Under the pieces are notes generated by a model. That model was not told the DNA's origin and did not search any database. It saw only the letters and a list, made by a program, of their open reading frames with translations. Both the position numbers and the translations under genes were made by a program. Below, piece after piece: positions 22,805 to 35,970 of a DNA stretch of 64,000 nt; position 1 is the first letter of the stretch, and each line of letters starts with the position of its first letter. The DNA is taken from assembly GCA_045837725.1 (NCBI GenBank), contig JBEWZL010000083.1:186001-250000 (forward strand), read 5' to 3'. This DNA comes from Vermamoeba vermiformis (taxonomy: Eukaryota > Tubulinea > Echinamoebida).

Positions 22805-24349
22805 CTAGTGTTGTGACTGACGGGCAGGCAAGTCCTCGTCATCGTTCTCAGTCTCTTGCACTTCATCGTACGCATCAGGCTGTTCAGGCAATACACCGTT
22901 CTGCTTGCGTCCCTCCCACTGCGCGACTTCGCGTTGAATGACATGTGCGCGCATGTCTTGATTGCTGATCGCGTCATTTGAACGAACATCTTGTCGCTCG
23001 ACGTCATTCATCTCTTCGTCTTGGGCCTCGCGTTTCTTGTTGCTTTTCTTTAGTTTTTTCTGCGCACTCTTCTTCTTGTGATGGAACCACAAATAACCAA
23101 TAGCGACATAGAGACCGGTCGGGAACACGAGAATAATCACCGCGTAATAGGGCTCTAAGAACAAGAAGAAATACAGCGTGGGAAATATCAGCCAGACCAA
23201 GATGCGTGCTCGTCGTTCAATGAATGGCACGGCGTGGCGATGTTTTTTGTTGTCTTGCAGCACGATAATGCCAATGTTCTCGATAATGCCGAGAATAATA
23301 ATCGCGTAACAAATGATCATGAACCAATCTGCAATCATAATCGCACCTACAGGACCAATATTAGCGGTGAATAGACGACAACAATACCAATGATGTCACG
23401 CACCAGTGAACGGCACATTCATGCCGCTGTGGAAATAGACTTGTGCCACCAGTGACGAGGTCAATATGCCCAATCGACCGACGACATTGCTGATGGGAAT
23501 GCTGAACGAGATGAGCGCGGAGACCATGATGAATGAGGGCGGCAAGAACGATTTGATCGACAACGGAATGGGTCGCTCGATGTAAAAAGTAAATGTCAGC
23601 TGACTGTAGGAGCGTTGTTCTGCGGGATAAAACAGCGAGCCAATGGTGATGTCCCACGAGGTCGAATTGAATTCCCAGCCTCGCAATCTCAGCTGCGGAG
23701 ATATGCCGCTAATGCTCCATATTAATCCGTGTCTATTGTACTTCACTGCACTTACGAAATATTCTCCAATTCGTGATAGACCTGTTGCGTGCTGTCGTAC
23801 AACTCTGACTCCATCACGAACTCTGTCCACGACATTATTAGATCGGTATACATCAGTATATCGTACTGTCGCATTCACTCACGCAAAGCTTGTTTGTCGC
23901 GCGGATATTGTTGGGTCTGAGGTTTGAACGCAAAGGTCGCTTGAACTCTGTAGTATTTGGGCATGGAATCGATGCGCGACAAGCGATAAGTGTTGCCTAG
24001 TCTCAATGTGTCGTTGAAATAGGGCTTGTTGTTCTCATCGCGCGTGTAGAGCAGCAGATCCATGTTGACAGTGCCAGCACTCAGATCCACCGAGTCAACA
24101 TTCAACAAGAATACAGCCACGCCTATTGATCTCTGTGCATGGACAGTAGCGGTGATCTGATAGGATAATTTTAATGTTAGATCCGCTCAGAGATTTAGTT
24201 AAAAATTAGACAATTTGACCTTGAATTTCAACTCGATTTCATAAACATTAACAGCCTATTGTTTTGCATTTCAGGAGTTATATAATTGGATAATCGTCAA
24301 ATATTACCATAAATAATAATAGTGTCAATAGGGATGTGGATCGGATCAT
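22805..24349 (-). CDS. Pentameric ligand-gated ion channel subunit (prokaryotic-type, no Cys-loop), copy 1
   Basis: Five exons (24349-24308, 24156-23883, 23822-23756, 23708-23404, 23346-22805) sum to 409 residues. The first exon is 14 codons, a signal peptide (MIRSTSLLTLLLFM). The extracellular domain has the pLGIC order: VDLSAGTVNMDLLLY, then YFNDTLRLGN, the Pro-loop QQYPRDKQALQ and the following ESELYD, and RLRGWEF. It lacks the two Cys of the animal Cys-loop. M1 starts after SFLPPSFIMVSALISF, M2 is GRLGILTSSLVAQVYFHSG, M3 is ADWFMIICYAIIILGI, the M3-M4 loop is short (about 25 residues), and M4 follows RRARILVWLIFP. A charged 80-residue cytoplasmic tail ends the chain. Ligand and ion selectivity cannot be read from the sequence. 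Copy 2 lies directly upstream on the same strand, 220 bp away. Confidence 0.85.
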
Positions 24350-24569
24350 TTTCGATAATAAATAAAATTAAAAATACAAAGCTGTGTGCATATCTCGCGC
24401 TTGTTAGAATAATAAAAGTAAACACCAATTGCACCTGGAAAACAAGGCACGGTGTGAACTTTCAACCAATATTTTTTGAAGCAATTTGTCGGAAATTTCA
24501 CACAAAATTTGTTTTGATAACCCAAGATTCGAAAGACACACCAGTGACTAGACTAGTGACTCACTTACC

Positions 24570-26344
24570 TTATTTCTGTGCTGGCAATTCATCAGTCGAG
24601 TTGTCAGTCGAATACTGGTCCGAGAAATCGATGGATCTGCGTCGCGTGCTCATGTTTTCGAGTTCTTTGTTGATGACCACACCTGCACCCGACGGTTAAC
24701 GACTACTAGTATTATGAATATATATATATTCACATCACTTACTGCGCATGTCCTGCGAGGTCATGTAGTCCATGTCAATTGACTTGCGCGGCTGTTCAAA
24801 GTCCTTGTCGTCGTCTTTGCACTTGCTCTTGTCTAACTCTTCGCTCTTTTTCCTCGCCTTGCGTGCTTTAACGGCGAAGCGAATGTATCTAACGGATAAT
24901 TAGTATTATAGGACGTATATGAATATTATTTTGTACCCGATCGCAACGTAGATCGCAGTTGGCATGACGAGAATGATAATAGCGTAGTAAGCTTCCATAA
25001 ATAAGAAGAAATATAATGTAGGACATATCAACCATACTAAGATGCGTGCTCTAGACAAAAAATGTTAAATTCAAGCTGGATCCAGCGGCAGATTTCATAC
25101 CTCGACTCAATGAACGGTACAGCGTACTTGTACTTCTTGCTGTTCACTAAGAATACTATAACTATATTCTCTATAATGCCTAAGATGATGATAGAATAAC
25201 AAATGAACATGAACGAGTCCGCAATCATTACAGCACCTGTTCGCTTGAGATCAGATCCAGCCCAAAAAAAAAGAATAAAATGGACCTACCAGTGAACGGT
25301 ACATTCATACCGTTGTGAAAGTACACTTGCGCGACGAGGTTAGAGTTTAGTATGCCTAGTCTGCCAATGACATTGGTGACAGGAATGCTGAACGAGATGA
25401 GCGCGGAGACCATGATGAATGAGGGCGGCAAGAACGATTTGACCGCGAGAGGTGTCGGACGCGTGATGTTGAACATGAATGTGAACTGACTGAATGTGCG
25501 TTGCTCAGCGGGGTAGTAGAACGGACGCACTGTAGTGTTCCAAGTAGAACTTGTAAAGTCCCAGCCACGCAGTCTGATCTGCGGTGATACGCCACTGTGT
25601 AGCATGAGATTAGTACGTGCCCTTAAATACAATTGTTACATTATACTGGTTACCTCAAATCGTCCATTGCATAATAAACCTGCTCGTTCACATCGTACAA
25701 TTCGGATTCAATGACCAGAGCTACCGTAATACTGATTAATACCTTGCTACATACCAATGAAAGATATATATATTCATATGTACTTACGAATAGTCTGCAA
25801 GTCGACTGGATAGCTCGCTGTTTGCGGCGCAAAGCTGACTGTCGCTTGGATGCGATAAGCGTTCGACTGCGTGGTAATTTTCGAGTTCCTATTCGTGTTT
25901 CCTAGTCTCAATGTGTCGTTGAACCATGGTGAACCATCTGTGCGACGAAAATAGGCAAGGACGTCAATATTAGCTATGCCTGCGTTGAGATCTATCGTGT
26001 CCAAATTGAGTAATTCAATAGCGACGCCAATTTGTCGTTGTGCGTGCACCATAACACTCTAATAATACATAATTAATAAATAATGCTTTACAGAATTAAA
26101 AGAATATTGCAGTCGGTTAATAAATTAATTATTATTTCCGAAATTGACAGAACAACTAAAGAAATTGCCACTAACCAACTAGCACACGCAAACATATATT
26201 ATTTTAGTGAGTCAATAAATGTGTTTTCAGTAGGATCCGAGTGACAATGAATTTCAAATCTCGTTTCGCGATCAAGTTATGCACCAAATATGAACCTACC
26301 AAGCAAGCAATGGTCAATATCAGCGTCAGTAAAGTGCGTCTCAT
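24570..26344 (-). CDS. Pentameric ligand-gated ion channel subunit (prokaryotic-type, no Cys-loop), copy 2
   Basis: Eight exons (26344-26300, 26058-25788, 25720-25654, 25594-25290, 25236-25101, 25050-24937, 24888-24743, 24682-24570) sum to 398 residues. It is a close paralogue of the neighbouring channel with the same intron positions in the extracellular part: VHAQRQIGVAIELLN, WFNDTLRLGNTN, a YP-D segment with DLQ, ESELYDVNEQVYY, SFLPPSFIMVSALISF, GRLGILNSNLVAQVYFHNG, ADSFMFICYSIIILGI. Copy 2 has three extra introns after M3 and a different, Arg/Ser-rich tail (STRRRSIDFSDQ). The signal peptide exon is 15 codons (MRRTLLTLILTIACL). Co-location of two diverged subunits suggests they could form heteropentamers, which is inference. 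Confidence 0.84.
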
Positions 26345-26730
26345 TGTGGAGACTTCAATGGAGCAGGATCCTGCCTGCGCAGCTGTGGTGTTACAATTTT
26401 CAAAAAATATTCGACTAAACAACACGGACGTTGCTAATTAACGCTCAATCCGAGTAATTGTAATGCACGGAGGCAATCTTAAGTGAATATGAGGTAATAC
26501 ACGAGGGATGTGACGAGAAATAAGTTATCGTAGGCGCATCCTCGCTTACTTCGAACGCCAGCCAATAAGTTACCTACTTTTGGTCAGTCCTACATCTCAG
26601 ATCGCGTGTTGATAGTGTCGCTCAGTTGTGGTCTCAATATTGAGCACGAATCTCGTTTGCCCGCCAATTTAAAACGGCTCTAAACGCCTGACGAGCTCAA
26701 ATTCAACTGCGGCCAAAGGATTACACCACA
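26345..26730. promoter_or_regulatory. Divergent promoter region between channel copy 2 and the E2 gene, 386 bp
   Basis: Lies between two gene starts pointing away from each other. No ORF of note; an antisense frame at 26345-26441 is a shadow of the signal-peptide exon. No CACGTG. Confidence 0.5.
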
Positions 26731-27889
<1,159 letters not shown>

Positions 27890-28214
27890 ATGCGTATGTC
27901 AACTTGTCTATTTGTTTATTATAGAGGCTAAGCTGGTACCCTCTTAATTGTATATTACACGCCTACCTTAGCTCTTTTTTTTGCCTGCACTTCGCACGAA
28001 TTGTAAATACCCTCGTTGGAATAAATTGTACCTAATTCTTTGCCTAAACGTATTTCTAAATACGGATTAAAAAACATCGAGCCTCAGTTTGTTGTTCTTT
28101 AATCTTGTTGTTGATATTTGCCGGACATTGTGTACATCCGTTTTGACATGTCGGTCAATTTGTTATAAGGGCTTTATTCACAAATTAATAAGAGTTGTAT
28201 TAATACATTACAGC
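27890..28214. other. Convergent intergenic region, 325 bp
   Basis: Holds the 3' ends of the E2 gene and the tandem-CH gene. AT-rich with several AATAAA-like stretches; no gene seen. Confidence 0.5.
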
Positions 28215-30283
28215 TCAACTCTGCAGCAGGGCCTGTAACTTGTCTACAGTGTCTAATTTGACTTGCTTGAACTCGTTGGTCATCGTCTCTAAGATGCTCA
28301 CATTCTCGTGGATCAGTCCTTCAGCGAGTTTCAACACATCGACGAGTGGTTCGACCTCACGCGGGGACACAATCTTTTTGACGACTTTGCGGGTGGTGAT
28401 CGAGGTCTTTTTGAGCTGCGAATGTAACCAGTGCATGTACACCGTCAGGTCACTGCACGAGAGGAGATTAGTAAGAGTGTATTAATAGTGATTAGTACAG
28501 TAGGAGTCGTACTTGTTTTGTCGCTTGAGCTCTGCGATTTGTTCCTCGAGATCCACTTTAATTGCAATAAGGCGATGCACTTCAGCAATGGCGTCATCGA
28601 GTTTAGTATTCAAATCAGGGTCTTGAGGGGACACATCTTTGAGCCAATTAAACAACTCCGCTGCTTTTTGATTTGCTTCTCGCAATTGAGCTTCGAGTGC
28701 ATCCACCTGAGAATGAATTCGGTAAACAACTGCGTGGTTATTTGCCATTAATACGATAATGAATATACCTTTCTATTGAGCTCCTCGTTCAATATTTCGT
28801 AGCTCTGCAATTCAGCCTGCAGACTATTGTGAGTTTGCGGCGTCTGATCTTTGATCGATATTTGCAGTTCAATAATCTTCTTGGAATAGCTGTTAGCCTT
28901 CTTGTTCAGCTCTTGAATGGTGACTTGCGTCTCTTTTTGGTTCTTCAATAAATAGGCAATTTCATGCGAGTATTTGTTCGTGATCATTTCGTTCTGTTGT
29001 TGGGCCTCTAATACTATTTTTTCTTTCTGCGCCAATAACGTCTCTAATTGCGCCTTTTCTTCTCTATTGTTATAATCGATTAGATTTGAAAAATCCAAAA
29101 TGACACGCATTTCCATATTAGGAAAATTAAAGAAAATTCAAAGTCGTTACGTACTCTAATTTCTGAATAGCCTCTTCATCGCGCACTGTAATTGTTCCTT
29201 GTAAATCTAACTATAAAGAGTGCATATTAATATTATCAAAATTAAAGTACACGATCTGATCCACTTACGTTCTTAAAGTATGACAGTAATAGCATTGTAA
29301 GCCGTTCGTTATTTACTTTATTCTTCGTATAGTCATCGACAGTTATTAGTGTTGGTATGCCGAATTTTTTGAGTGCAATTGTGTTAATTAATCGGAACAG
29401 ATCCGCGGGGTGTAACTAGCGGTAAATTAATTAACAGAACCAGCGCTAGTTAAGACTTACATTGTTAAGAGCTGGTAGTTCCAATGATGGGCCTACTAGA
29501 TGTTTAATCAAGACTGCCGTTGTCACTCCTGATTTCCAGCTGAAATATCAATAATTAAAATCGTCCTCGGGTTATAAAGGGCTTATCGATATTATTATGA
29601 TATTATCAATGGTAACATTACTACGGTTACATTATTAACGATAATTGGACGCGTCGGTTAAAATATCTGTACCTGTCGCCAAAGTCAACCGGTAATTCAA
29701 CTTCTTTGTTGGTGGCTAGAATATTACGGACCCATACTAATAATACAAATCTATCTATTTTTTGAAAATGTGCAATCAAGTTCCACAGAAATTCAGAGAT
29801 CAAGTCGAAGTTTTTCCATTCCAACAAGTCTAACGTAAATGTTAATAATTATGCTTATATGATATCAGTGCATACCTTCTGGAGCTATTGGGGCTTTAAT
29901 ATTCAATTTTGAACGTATATGCAAGAGTAATTTATTTATCCGCGTGAGAGATCTGACGGTTTCGTTGTTGCTCTCGGTGGGACGTTCAATATTAAATGGC
30001 AATTTACTATCTGATAATTGTTCGACTATTTTGCATAATATTCGGCCATCAGACAGCTCTTGTAACGAATTGATATCGTTATTTTGTGTTCTGAGCCACC
30101 GAAGCAAGACTGCCTGTGAAATAGGAATAATTAATTATGATAGTTAGAATAATTATCGACGGCACTATATTTCATCCAAGTAGATGTGTGAAGTATCTTG
30201 GAGATCGCGGTCTTCATTATCGATAATTTCCTCCTAAACAGTTTGCTTACCTCGAAGCCAGGTTGTGGTGGAGCAGCAGCCAT
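28215..30283 (-). CDS. Tandem calponin-homology plus coiled-coil protein (cortexillin/actinin-like)
   Basis: Nine exons (30283-30251, 30113-29876, 29829-29673, 29539-29461, 29415-29269, 29210-29155, 29063-28769, 28706-28513, 28452-28215) give 478 residues in frame. CH1 (about 12-115): AVLLRWLRTQ, ELSDGRILCKIVEQL. CH2 (about 120-220): FVLLVWVRNIL, VDFGDSWKSGVTTAVLIKHL, VNNERLTMLLLSYF. Two CH domains in tandem make the classical actin-binding unit. Residues about 235-450 are a heptad-rich coiled coil (EEKAQLETLLAQKEKIVLEA ...). This is the layout and size of Dictyostelium cortexillins, which bundle actin at the cleavage furrow; spectrin repeats or EF hands as in alpha-actinin are absent. CH1 is divergent, so the exact subfamily is uncertain. 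Confidence 0.82.
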
Positions 30284-30648
30284 GGTGTTGCAAATTATGC
30301 GTGCTTGACAAGTGTTGCACTCGAGGCAATAAATAAATTTTAACACCGATCCAATTCAGCTGTTGTAATCACTCCAACACTACAGGCACAACATAATATC
30401 AAATTTATTCCGTGTATTCTACAGATCTGCTACCTACAAGTGTTTGAGTCATTAGCCGTTTCAAAACCGATCCAACAAAACCGTGGCGCCACGTATTTGA
30501 ATAATTTGCTCGCGTGCCTACTGAGTATCTAAATAAATATCTGATGACGAATAATATCAACGACGGATTTGTGAACGATTCAATCGACATTTTGACGTTC
30601 TTGGTTCGTTTTTAAAATTATAACTTGTAAACAAAAGAGCAACACAAA
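30284..30648. promoter_or_regulatory. Divergent promoter region, about 365 bp
   Basis: Between the tandem-CH gene (minus) and the CLU-UBR-LRR gene (plus). No ORF with family features. The plus-strand leader ends in a minimal uORF. Confidence 0.5.
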
Positions 30649-30657
30649 ATGACCTAA
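30649..30657 (+). promoter_or_regulatory. Minimal upstream ORF (ATG-ACC-TAA) abutting the main start codon
   Basis: The sequence reads ATGACCTAAATG, so a one-sense-codon uORF ends exactly where the main ATG begins. Initiation at the first ATG would put a terminating ribosome directly on the main start. Both ATGs have A at -3. Confidence 0.6.
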
Positions 30658-33600
30658 ATGGACCCGTACGATATCGCCACGCCTAATAAGCCATATTATG
30701 GCATGAGTATTGGGCCATATTATGCTGATGAAGACGACAAAGATGACGAAGATCTGTCAATTCCAGAGATCAAGGACATTTCACCGCCAAAACAGCCCAC
30801 AAATTTATTAGCACCTATATTACACATGCCTATTCAGACATTGACGCAGAGTAATGTAGGCACGGTTCGTTCTCACACTCCGCCGCCACAGAACCACATC
30901 TCGATCAGCGACAAAACTAATTTTCAATTGCTGCAAGATGAATTTAAAAATTTATTGCAACAAACTCAGCAATTAGTAGGATTAATATTAGGCAACGAGA
31001 CGACCGTAAATAATAATAACACTCCACGGACGAGCAGTATTTCAGATCTTTCAAAATCTATTAGCCAGCTCTCAATACGAGGCTATAGCGAGTATATATT
31101 GGACAACGATGATTTAGCCCGTGCAAAAGAGAAGGATCAGAGTGCACCGCCCAGTCCTGCACTTCACAAACTGAAAATGGTGGATGTACCCGTGCAAGTA
31201 AAGCAGCAAGCTTCAGAATTGGCAGAGCAATTGGAAGAGATTAAGAAGAGGACCGAGAACTTGCAAGAAGATCAAGCGCGAGGTGAAAGCATTGACTGGA
31301 ACAAGAGTTTTCAAGAAGTGCTGCGCTTACCGGACTATGATCCGCAACAAAGACTATTCAAATTCGATAAAATTAGAGAGATCGCAAGGAATTTTGAACG
31401 GACAGGTAATTTTAATATTTTTTAACGAGTTTGCAAGTCCAGAAAATAATTTCGACGTCGATCGGCATTTTATTAATCGGCGTTGATACAGCTGAAATGT
31501 TTGGCAAGATTATTATCTCTGAAATATTCGTGCCTAAAAAATACAAGACAATCAAGCCTGTCACTGGCCTTGGAGGCTATGCTGGAGGTACGTTGAAAAA
31601 AACAGAATTCTGTTTTAATTGCAAGGACTAATACCCATTCCTTTTAATATTAGGCGAGAAATATATATACAACGGCATCTTATTTAAATTCGCAATCGAT
31701 TGGAAAGGTAATTCTAGAAGCAGATCCGGACTGGGAAAACTCACTTTGCTATTTTTAGACATATATGGCAGTGATGAATTTGCAATGAAAGCAGCGGGCC
31801 ATGAACTCAAAGTGAGTGACATTATAATTATAATATTGATATGACTGGTATTTAACGTCAATTTTACGGCAGGGCTTAATGCAAGTGTTTACGAGCAACG
31901 TAACGGGCATTAGCGTGCCTTTAATGACTTTGGTATGATTATAATTATTACTATATGCTAGTTCAGTGGTTATAACATTGATCTACATGCGGAATATTTC
32001 AAATAGCTCGAATAGTTAGAAAGTTTTCGTTCGTGGATCAAGTTGTTGAATTTCAAGCCTTACAAAATGCTGTGAAATGCGGCCTAATATCCTAATATTA
32101 ATATAGATCGATTATTTGGGCTTCAGACTGGTCGCTGAGAGTATTTTGCCGATCAATCGTACCACTATCGTCTATGGCTCAGCAGATGCAGGAATGTACG
32201 TCGAGATGTTACATTCTAATAGTAATCGAAACTATATACTGATACAATGCCATATAGTACTGTCCATGCATCGCGTCCGGAAGTGAATGAACGAATGAAA
32301 CAGCTCGGAGACAAGCTGCATCTGGCTGGTCACGTTGTTGGCCGCAACAAAACCAATACGCACTTGCTGCACACTGCTGGTGACATGGGCACGTGTTCTT
32401 GATGACATTTCCTTATTTGGCAGTATTCTAACTTACTTATTCAAATAGAGGGTCATTTAGGCTACGATGGTGAATTTTATCTCGTGGGCAAGTAGCGCAT
32501 CTATATGAATAGTATTGGCTTAATATTAACACTGTGGTCCTACATAGATTTTGCACGATTGATGCCACCCACACCACCCGTTAGAAAGTGAGTTTGAACC
32601 ACGTTTCATATTATTAGCTGAATACTAATTGACATTTCCATATTTAGTAATCGCACGAGTTATCTGTATCAACTCTTTAGACCTGAATTCGTGAAGAGTT
32701 ACAAGGTGCATTTGTGTTCAGGTGTGTCCACTAAGGATGTTATTATTGCATCCCCAAGACTAACAACTATAATCCCGCCACAATAGACTCGTTCTCCAAG
32801 CTCGACGAACACGATCCAGACAAAGCACGGCACGAGAAACAGCTGCGTGATGCATTCAAGTTCATGGTTGAAAAATTAATCCCGGAATTTGTGCGCAGAT
32901 TAGGCACGTGATAAGCAAATCAAAACATATACTAGATGCAGTATTAATATTTATTCTAGACTCAAAGTTCTGCAAACACAATGACGGTGATTTGGTCGAT
33001 TTGGTGCATCAAAACGGCATCAATTTGCGGTAAGAAAAATACACTTATAAATATATGACACGTGTCAATAACACATACGACAGCTACTTGTCAATCGTAC
33101 GAGCACTGTCGCAGAACTCTTATTTGAAGATGCAACTCTTGCTCGAAATGTGCGCACGAACGATCAAATGTAAATTGTTGGAAGAATTGCGCAAGACTAA
33201 GAAAAAGAAAAGGTACGGGAACGATAATACTATTATATAATGGGCGATATTAACATTGAATGATTTACAGAGTATTTGCCTTGGAGCCCTATCACGAGGT
33301 CGTGTTGGATATTTTCAATTTAATTCTCGGCAACAATGACAACTTGGAGAAAGCGTCAGGAATATTTTGGAACAATATTCGGTAATATCAATCAATATTA
33401 ATTATTCGATATTAGTAACTGACAGGGTGCCATTAGTGATCGCATGTCGCGTCAGTTCGAAGGCTTTCCCTCGGACAATTTGTTGCTCGAAGAGATCGAG
33501 TCAGGCAGCGTCGATGTCGCCCTCGCCATCGCACACAATTGTTGCACACATTCAACGGTGAGTGAGACGTACTCGTGGCAGCTGTGGTTCCAATGTTACA

Positions 33601-35334
33601 CGTGTGGCCTCGTGAAGGACGAAGGTGTGTGCGAGGTCTGTGCCTTCAAATGTCACGCCGGACACAATCTCTCTGAAGCACGGCTGTCAATGTTCTTCTG
33701 CGACTGCACGCACCACTGCAAGGCTAAGAACAAAGAGAACAAACTCGTGTCCGTGGACTTGGACCGCGCTGAAAAGAGTCCTGGCAGTCTGTTGCGTGAA
33801 ATATTCCGCGCATTTGGATTCGGCCAATTGTTTGAGCGCATTGAAACATTGGCAGGCATTAAGATTTCAACGCACGCCAAGGCAGAACTCAAAACTAATC
33901 CGAACACGTTTGTGTTTGTCATGCCTGACATTGAAAAGCTCGGTAAGTAGACGATAATCAAATAATGACATGTATTTGACACGTGTCATTTAGTATGTCG
34001 CACCAAGCAGATGACACTCGTGACATTTGCTGAAGCTCACGCGCTGCATTTGCAATCACTGACGCGCACTGGACGCGAAAAAGAACGACTGTTTGAAATG
34101 TCCATTAAGAAGTTTGAGACTTCGATCAACTCCAGCCCTAGGTATACATTTCCTTATTTGGCAATAACGCCGTATCTAATGCAATTGTTACTAGCCACGA
34201 GGTGATGAATGCGTACGCTGATGCGCTAGTTCAGCAAGCATTTGAACGAGATCCAGTGGACTTGAAGCTGCTCAACTCAGCCATTGCGCGCTACAAGAAC
34301 ACGAAGAACATTGACGCACTCAAAGAGATTGTCGTGCGATTGTACAGCAAGCGTGACAAGTTGAGCCATTCAAAGCTGTTCTGCGACGCCATGTCAGACA
34401 TCTTTCAAAAGAGCTGCGACATTATTTCACGACTGTCCAATTACTCCAATCTCAACTTCATTGCCAACTACGGCGAATACCTCACCGAACTAGACTTGCG
34501 CTATGGATTGAGCATTGATGGCGAGATGTTGACTAAACTGGCCCGTGGTTGTACGAGGCTGTGCTCGCTCAAGTTGTCAAGCATCAAGCTGAAAGAGGGT
34601 ACGCTATTAATAGTTCTTATCGTGAATGTAATTTAACCCAATTGTCGCGTAGATTCGAGTATTCGAGAGTTCTTCACCAACTGCACCTCACTGTCTGTCG
34701 TTGAGTTAGCCAAACTGCCCATCACTGGTACGTTTAACAATAACGATACATTCAAAGCCACTAACACGCGTGTTTAACAGATGAAACTGTGGGCTTGATG
34801 GCCCAATACTGCACGAACATTCAGTCGCTGGACTTGTCGGCGTGCGATGAATTGACGAATGAAATCAGCGTGCTCAGCTCACTCAAGAACTTGCGCCTGT
34901 TTGTCATGCGCGACAATCCCAACTTGACAGACATTTCGTTCTTGGCGCATTGCACTAAGCTCGAGCACTTGGACTTGGGCTCGTGCAAGATGTTGAACGA
35001 CGATTCATTTGCAGGCCTCTCCGACAACTGCAAGAAGTTGCGTGACTTGCAATTGGACTATTTGATCTTCGTCACAGATCAGCTCTTGATACCGTTCTTC
35101 AAGCACTGTCGTCTGCGTACTGTCAGCTTGCGCGGCTGTCAACAGATCACTGACGCGTCACTGCGCATATTGTTGGAGCGCGTCGAGCACTTGGAGTACA
35201 TTTGTGTGCGCAATTGTCCGCGCGTCAGTCAGCGCGTCATTCGCAAGTTCATGGCACACGATCACGTGCTTGCGGATGTGCAGTCGAGTGGTGACATAAT
35301 GCCCGAGGACGAGGAGGAATTCATGTTCGAGTAA
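30658..35334 (+). CDS. CLU-domain / UBR-box / leucine-rich-repeat fusion protein
   Basis: Eighteen exons sum exactly in frame to 1,182 residues. The N-terminal 330 residues are low complexity with a coiled coil. A Clu (clustered mitochondria) domain follows (about 330-620): TTIVYGSADAG, HLGYDGEFYLVDFARLMPPTPP, YQLFRPEFVKSY. Then comes a UBR-box zinc finger (about 670-720): CYTCGLVKDEGVCEVCAFKC, HAGHN, FFCDC. The C-terminal 320 residues are LRRs of the AMN1/F-box-LRR type (LDLSACDELT, LDLGSCKMLND, VSLRGCQQITDASL). CLU proteins bind mRNAs for mitochondrial proteins, and UBR boxes bind destabilising N termini. Both in one chain suggests a link between protein turnover and CLU function, which is inference. 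The CLU to UBR intron is 33382-33436; using its acceptor CATTAG keeps the frame. Introns at 32389, 32488 and 32904 have GC donors. Confidence 0.88.
32389..32448 (+). other. GC-AG intron 1 of 3 in the CLU-UBR-LRR gene
   Basis: Starts GCACGTG, ends AAATAG. Every GT alternative in this stretch leads to a stop within a few codons; this one joins GDM to EGHLGYDG in frame. Confidence 0.8.
32488..32547 (+). other. GC-AG intron 2 of 3 in the CLU-UBR-LRR gene
   Basis: Donor GTGG|GCAAGT. It joins EFYLV to DFARLM, matching the Clu family strand. The GT four bases downstream gives a premature stop. Confidence 0.82.
32904..32959 (+). other. GC-AG intron 3 of 3 in the CLU-UBR-LRR gene
   Basis: Donor TTAG|GCACGTG. 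It joins FVRRL to DSKFCKH in frame; the GT within GTGATA does not. Confidence 0.78.
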
Positions 35335-35970
35335 TGGCATCACCAGTTATCTTTGTTTTATAATTCTTGTAAAATAGCATTCGAAATCGAGCATGATCCG
35401 TTCTTTGCTACTCCGCATCTACCTCTGGGAGCACAAACAGCAGACGAAATTATCACGAGGGGATAGTAATGTTTCAGCAGTGGACGATCGACTGCCTGGG
35501 TCGTCGTAAAGCGTGTACTGGATGATTGAGGGTACGCGTGCTTTTAAAATCTCCTCCAAAATTAGGCAAATATTCTTTGAATCACGCACCTAAATTATTC
35601 GCGTCGTATCAACCACGTACACTTTAGCATTGCAATAGTGCCGCATTCAAGTTCAGATCTAAACATTTCTTATTTTTCTACAAATCGATTTCGAGTTGAA
35701 CGTTTGGATAAACTAAATTAAATGTCTGTCACGCCTTGTGTGCGATAATATGGCAAAATTAGGGTTGCCTCACCAAATTTCTTTCTCTTTTCTGGTGGAT
35801 CTCGGCTGCACGGATAATTTTGGGTAATTTCTTGCGGTATTTCATGGCAATCGGCCCAAATCATGCGATGTCTTAAAAATAAATAATATCGAACTAAAAC
35901 TTTCATTTCAATTTAAAAACAACACCTTACCGAACACATCTCTTCAAAAACCTTAAAAAAAATCAACACA
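35335..35970. other. Intergenic, 636 bp, with two unexplained short frames
   Basis: No confident gene. On plus, a frame near 35378-35467 reads EIEHDPFFATPHLPLGAQ before a stop. On minus, an ATG at 35906 opens a 62-residue frame containing WADCHEIPQEITQNYPCS. Neither has a recognisable family or clear splice partners. The region probably holds the promoter of the small secreted protein gene. Confidence 0.4.

Noticed and set aside
33382-33443. Idea that the CLU gene ends at TAA near 33385 and a separate UBR-LRR gene starts at 33444
   Set aside because: The 55-nt gap looks like an intron, and the acceptor CATTAG at 33436 restores the frame; all 18 exons then sum exactly in frame.
35718-35906. 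62-codon minus-strand frame with WADCHEIPQEITQNYPCS, considered as a CW-type zinc finger
   Set aside because: Lacks the second Cys of the CxxC pair and the later Cys; not enough to call a domain.
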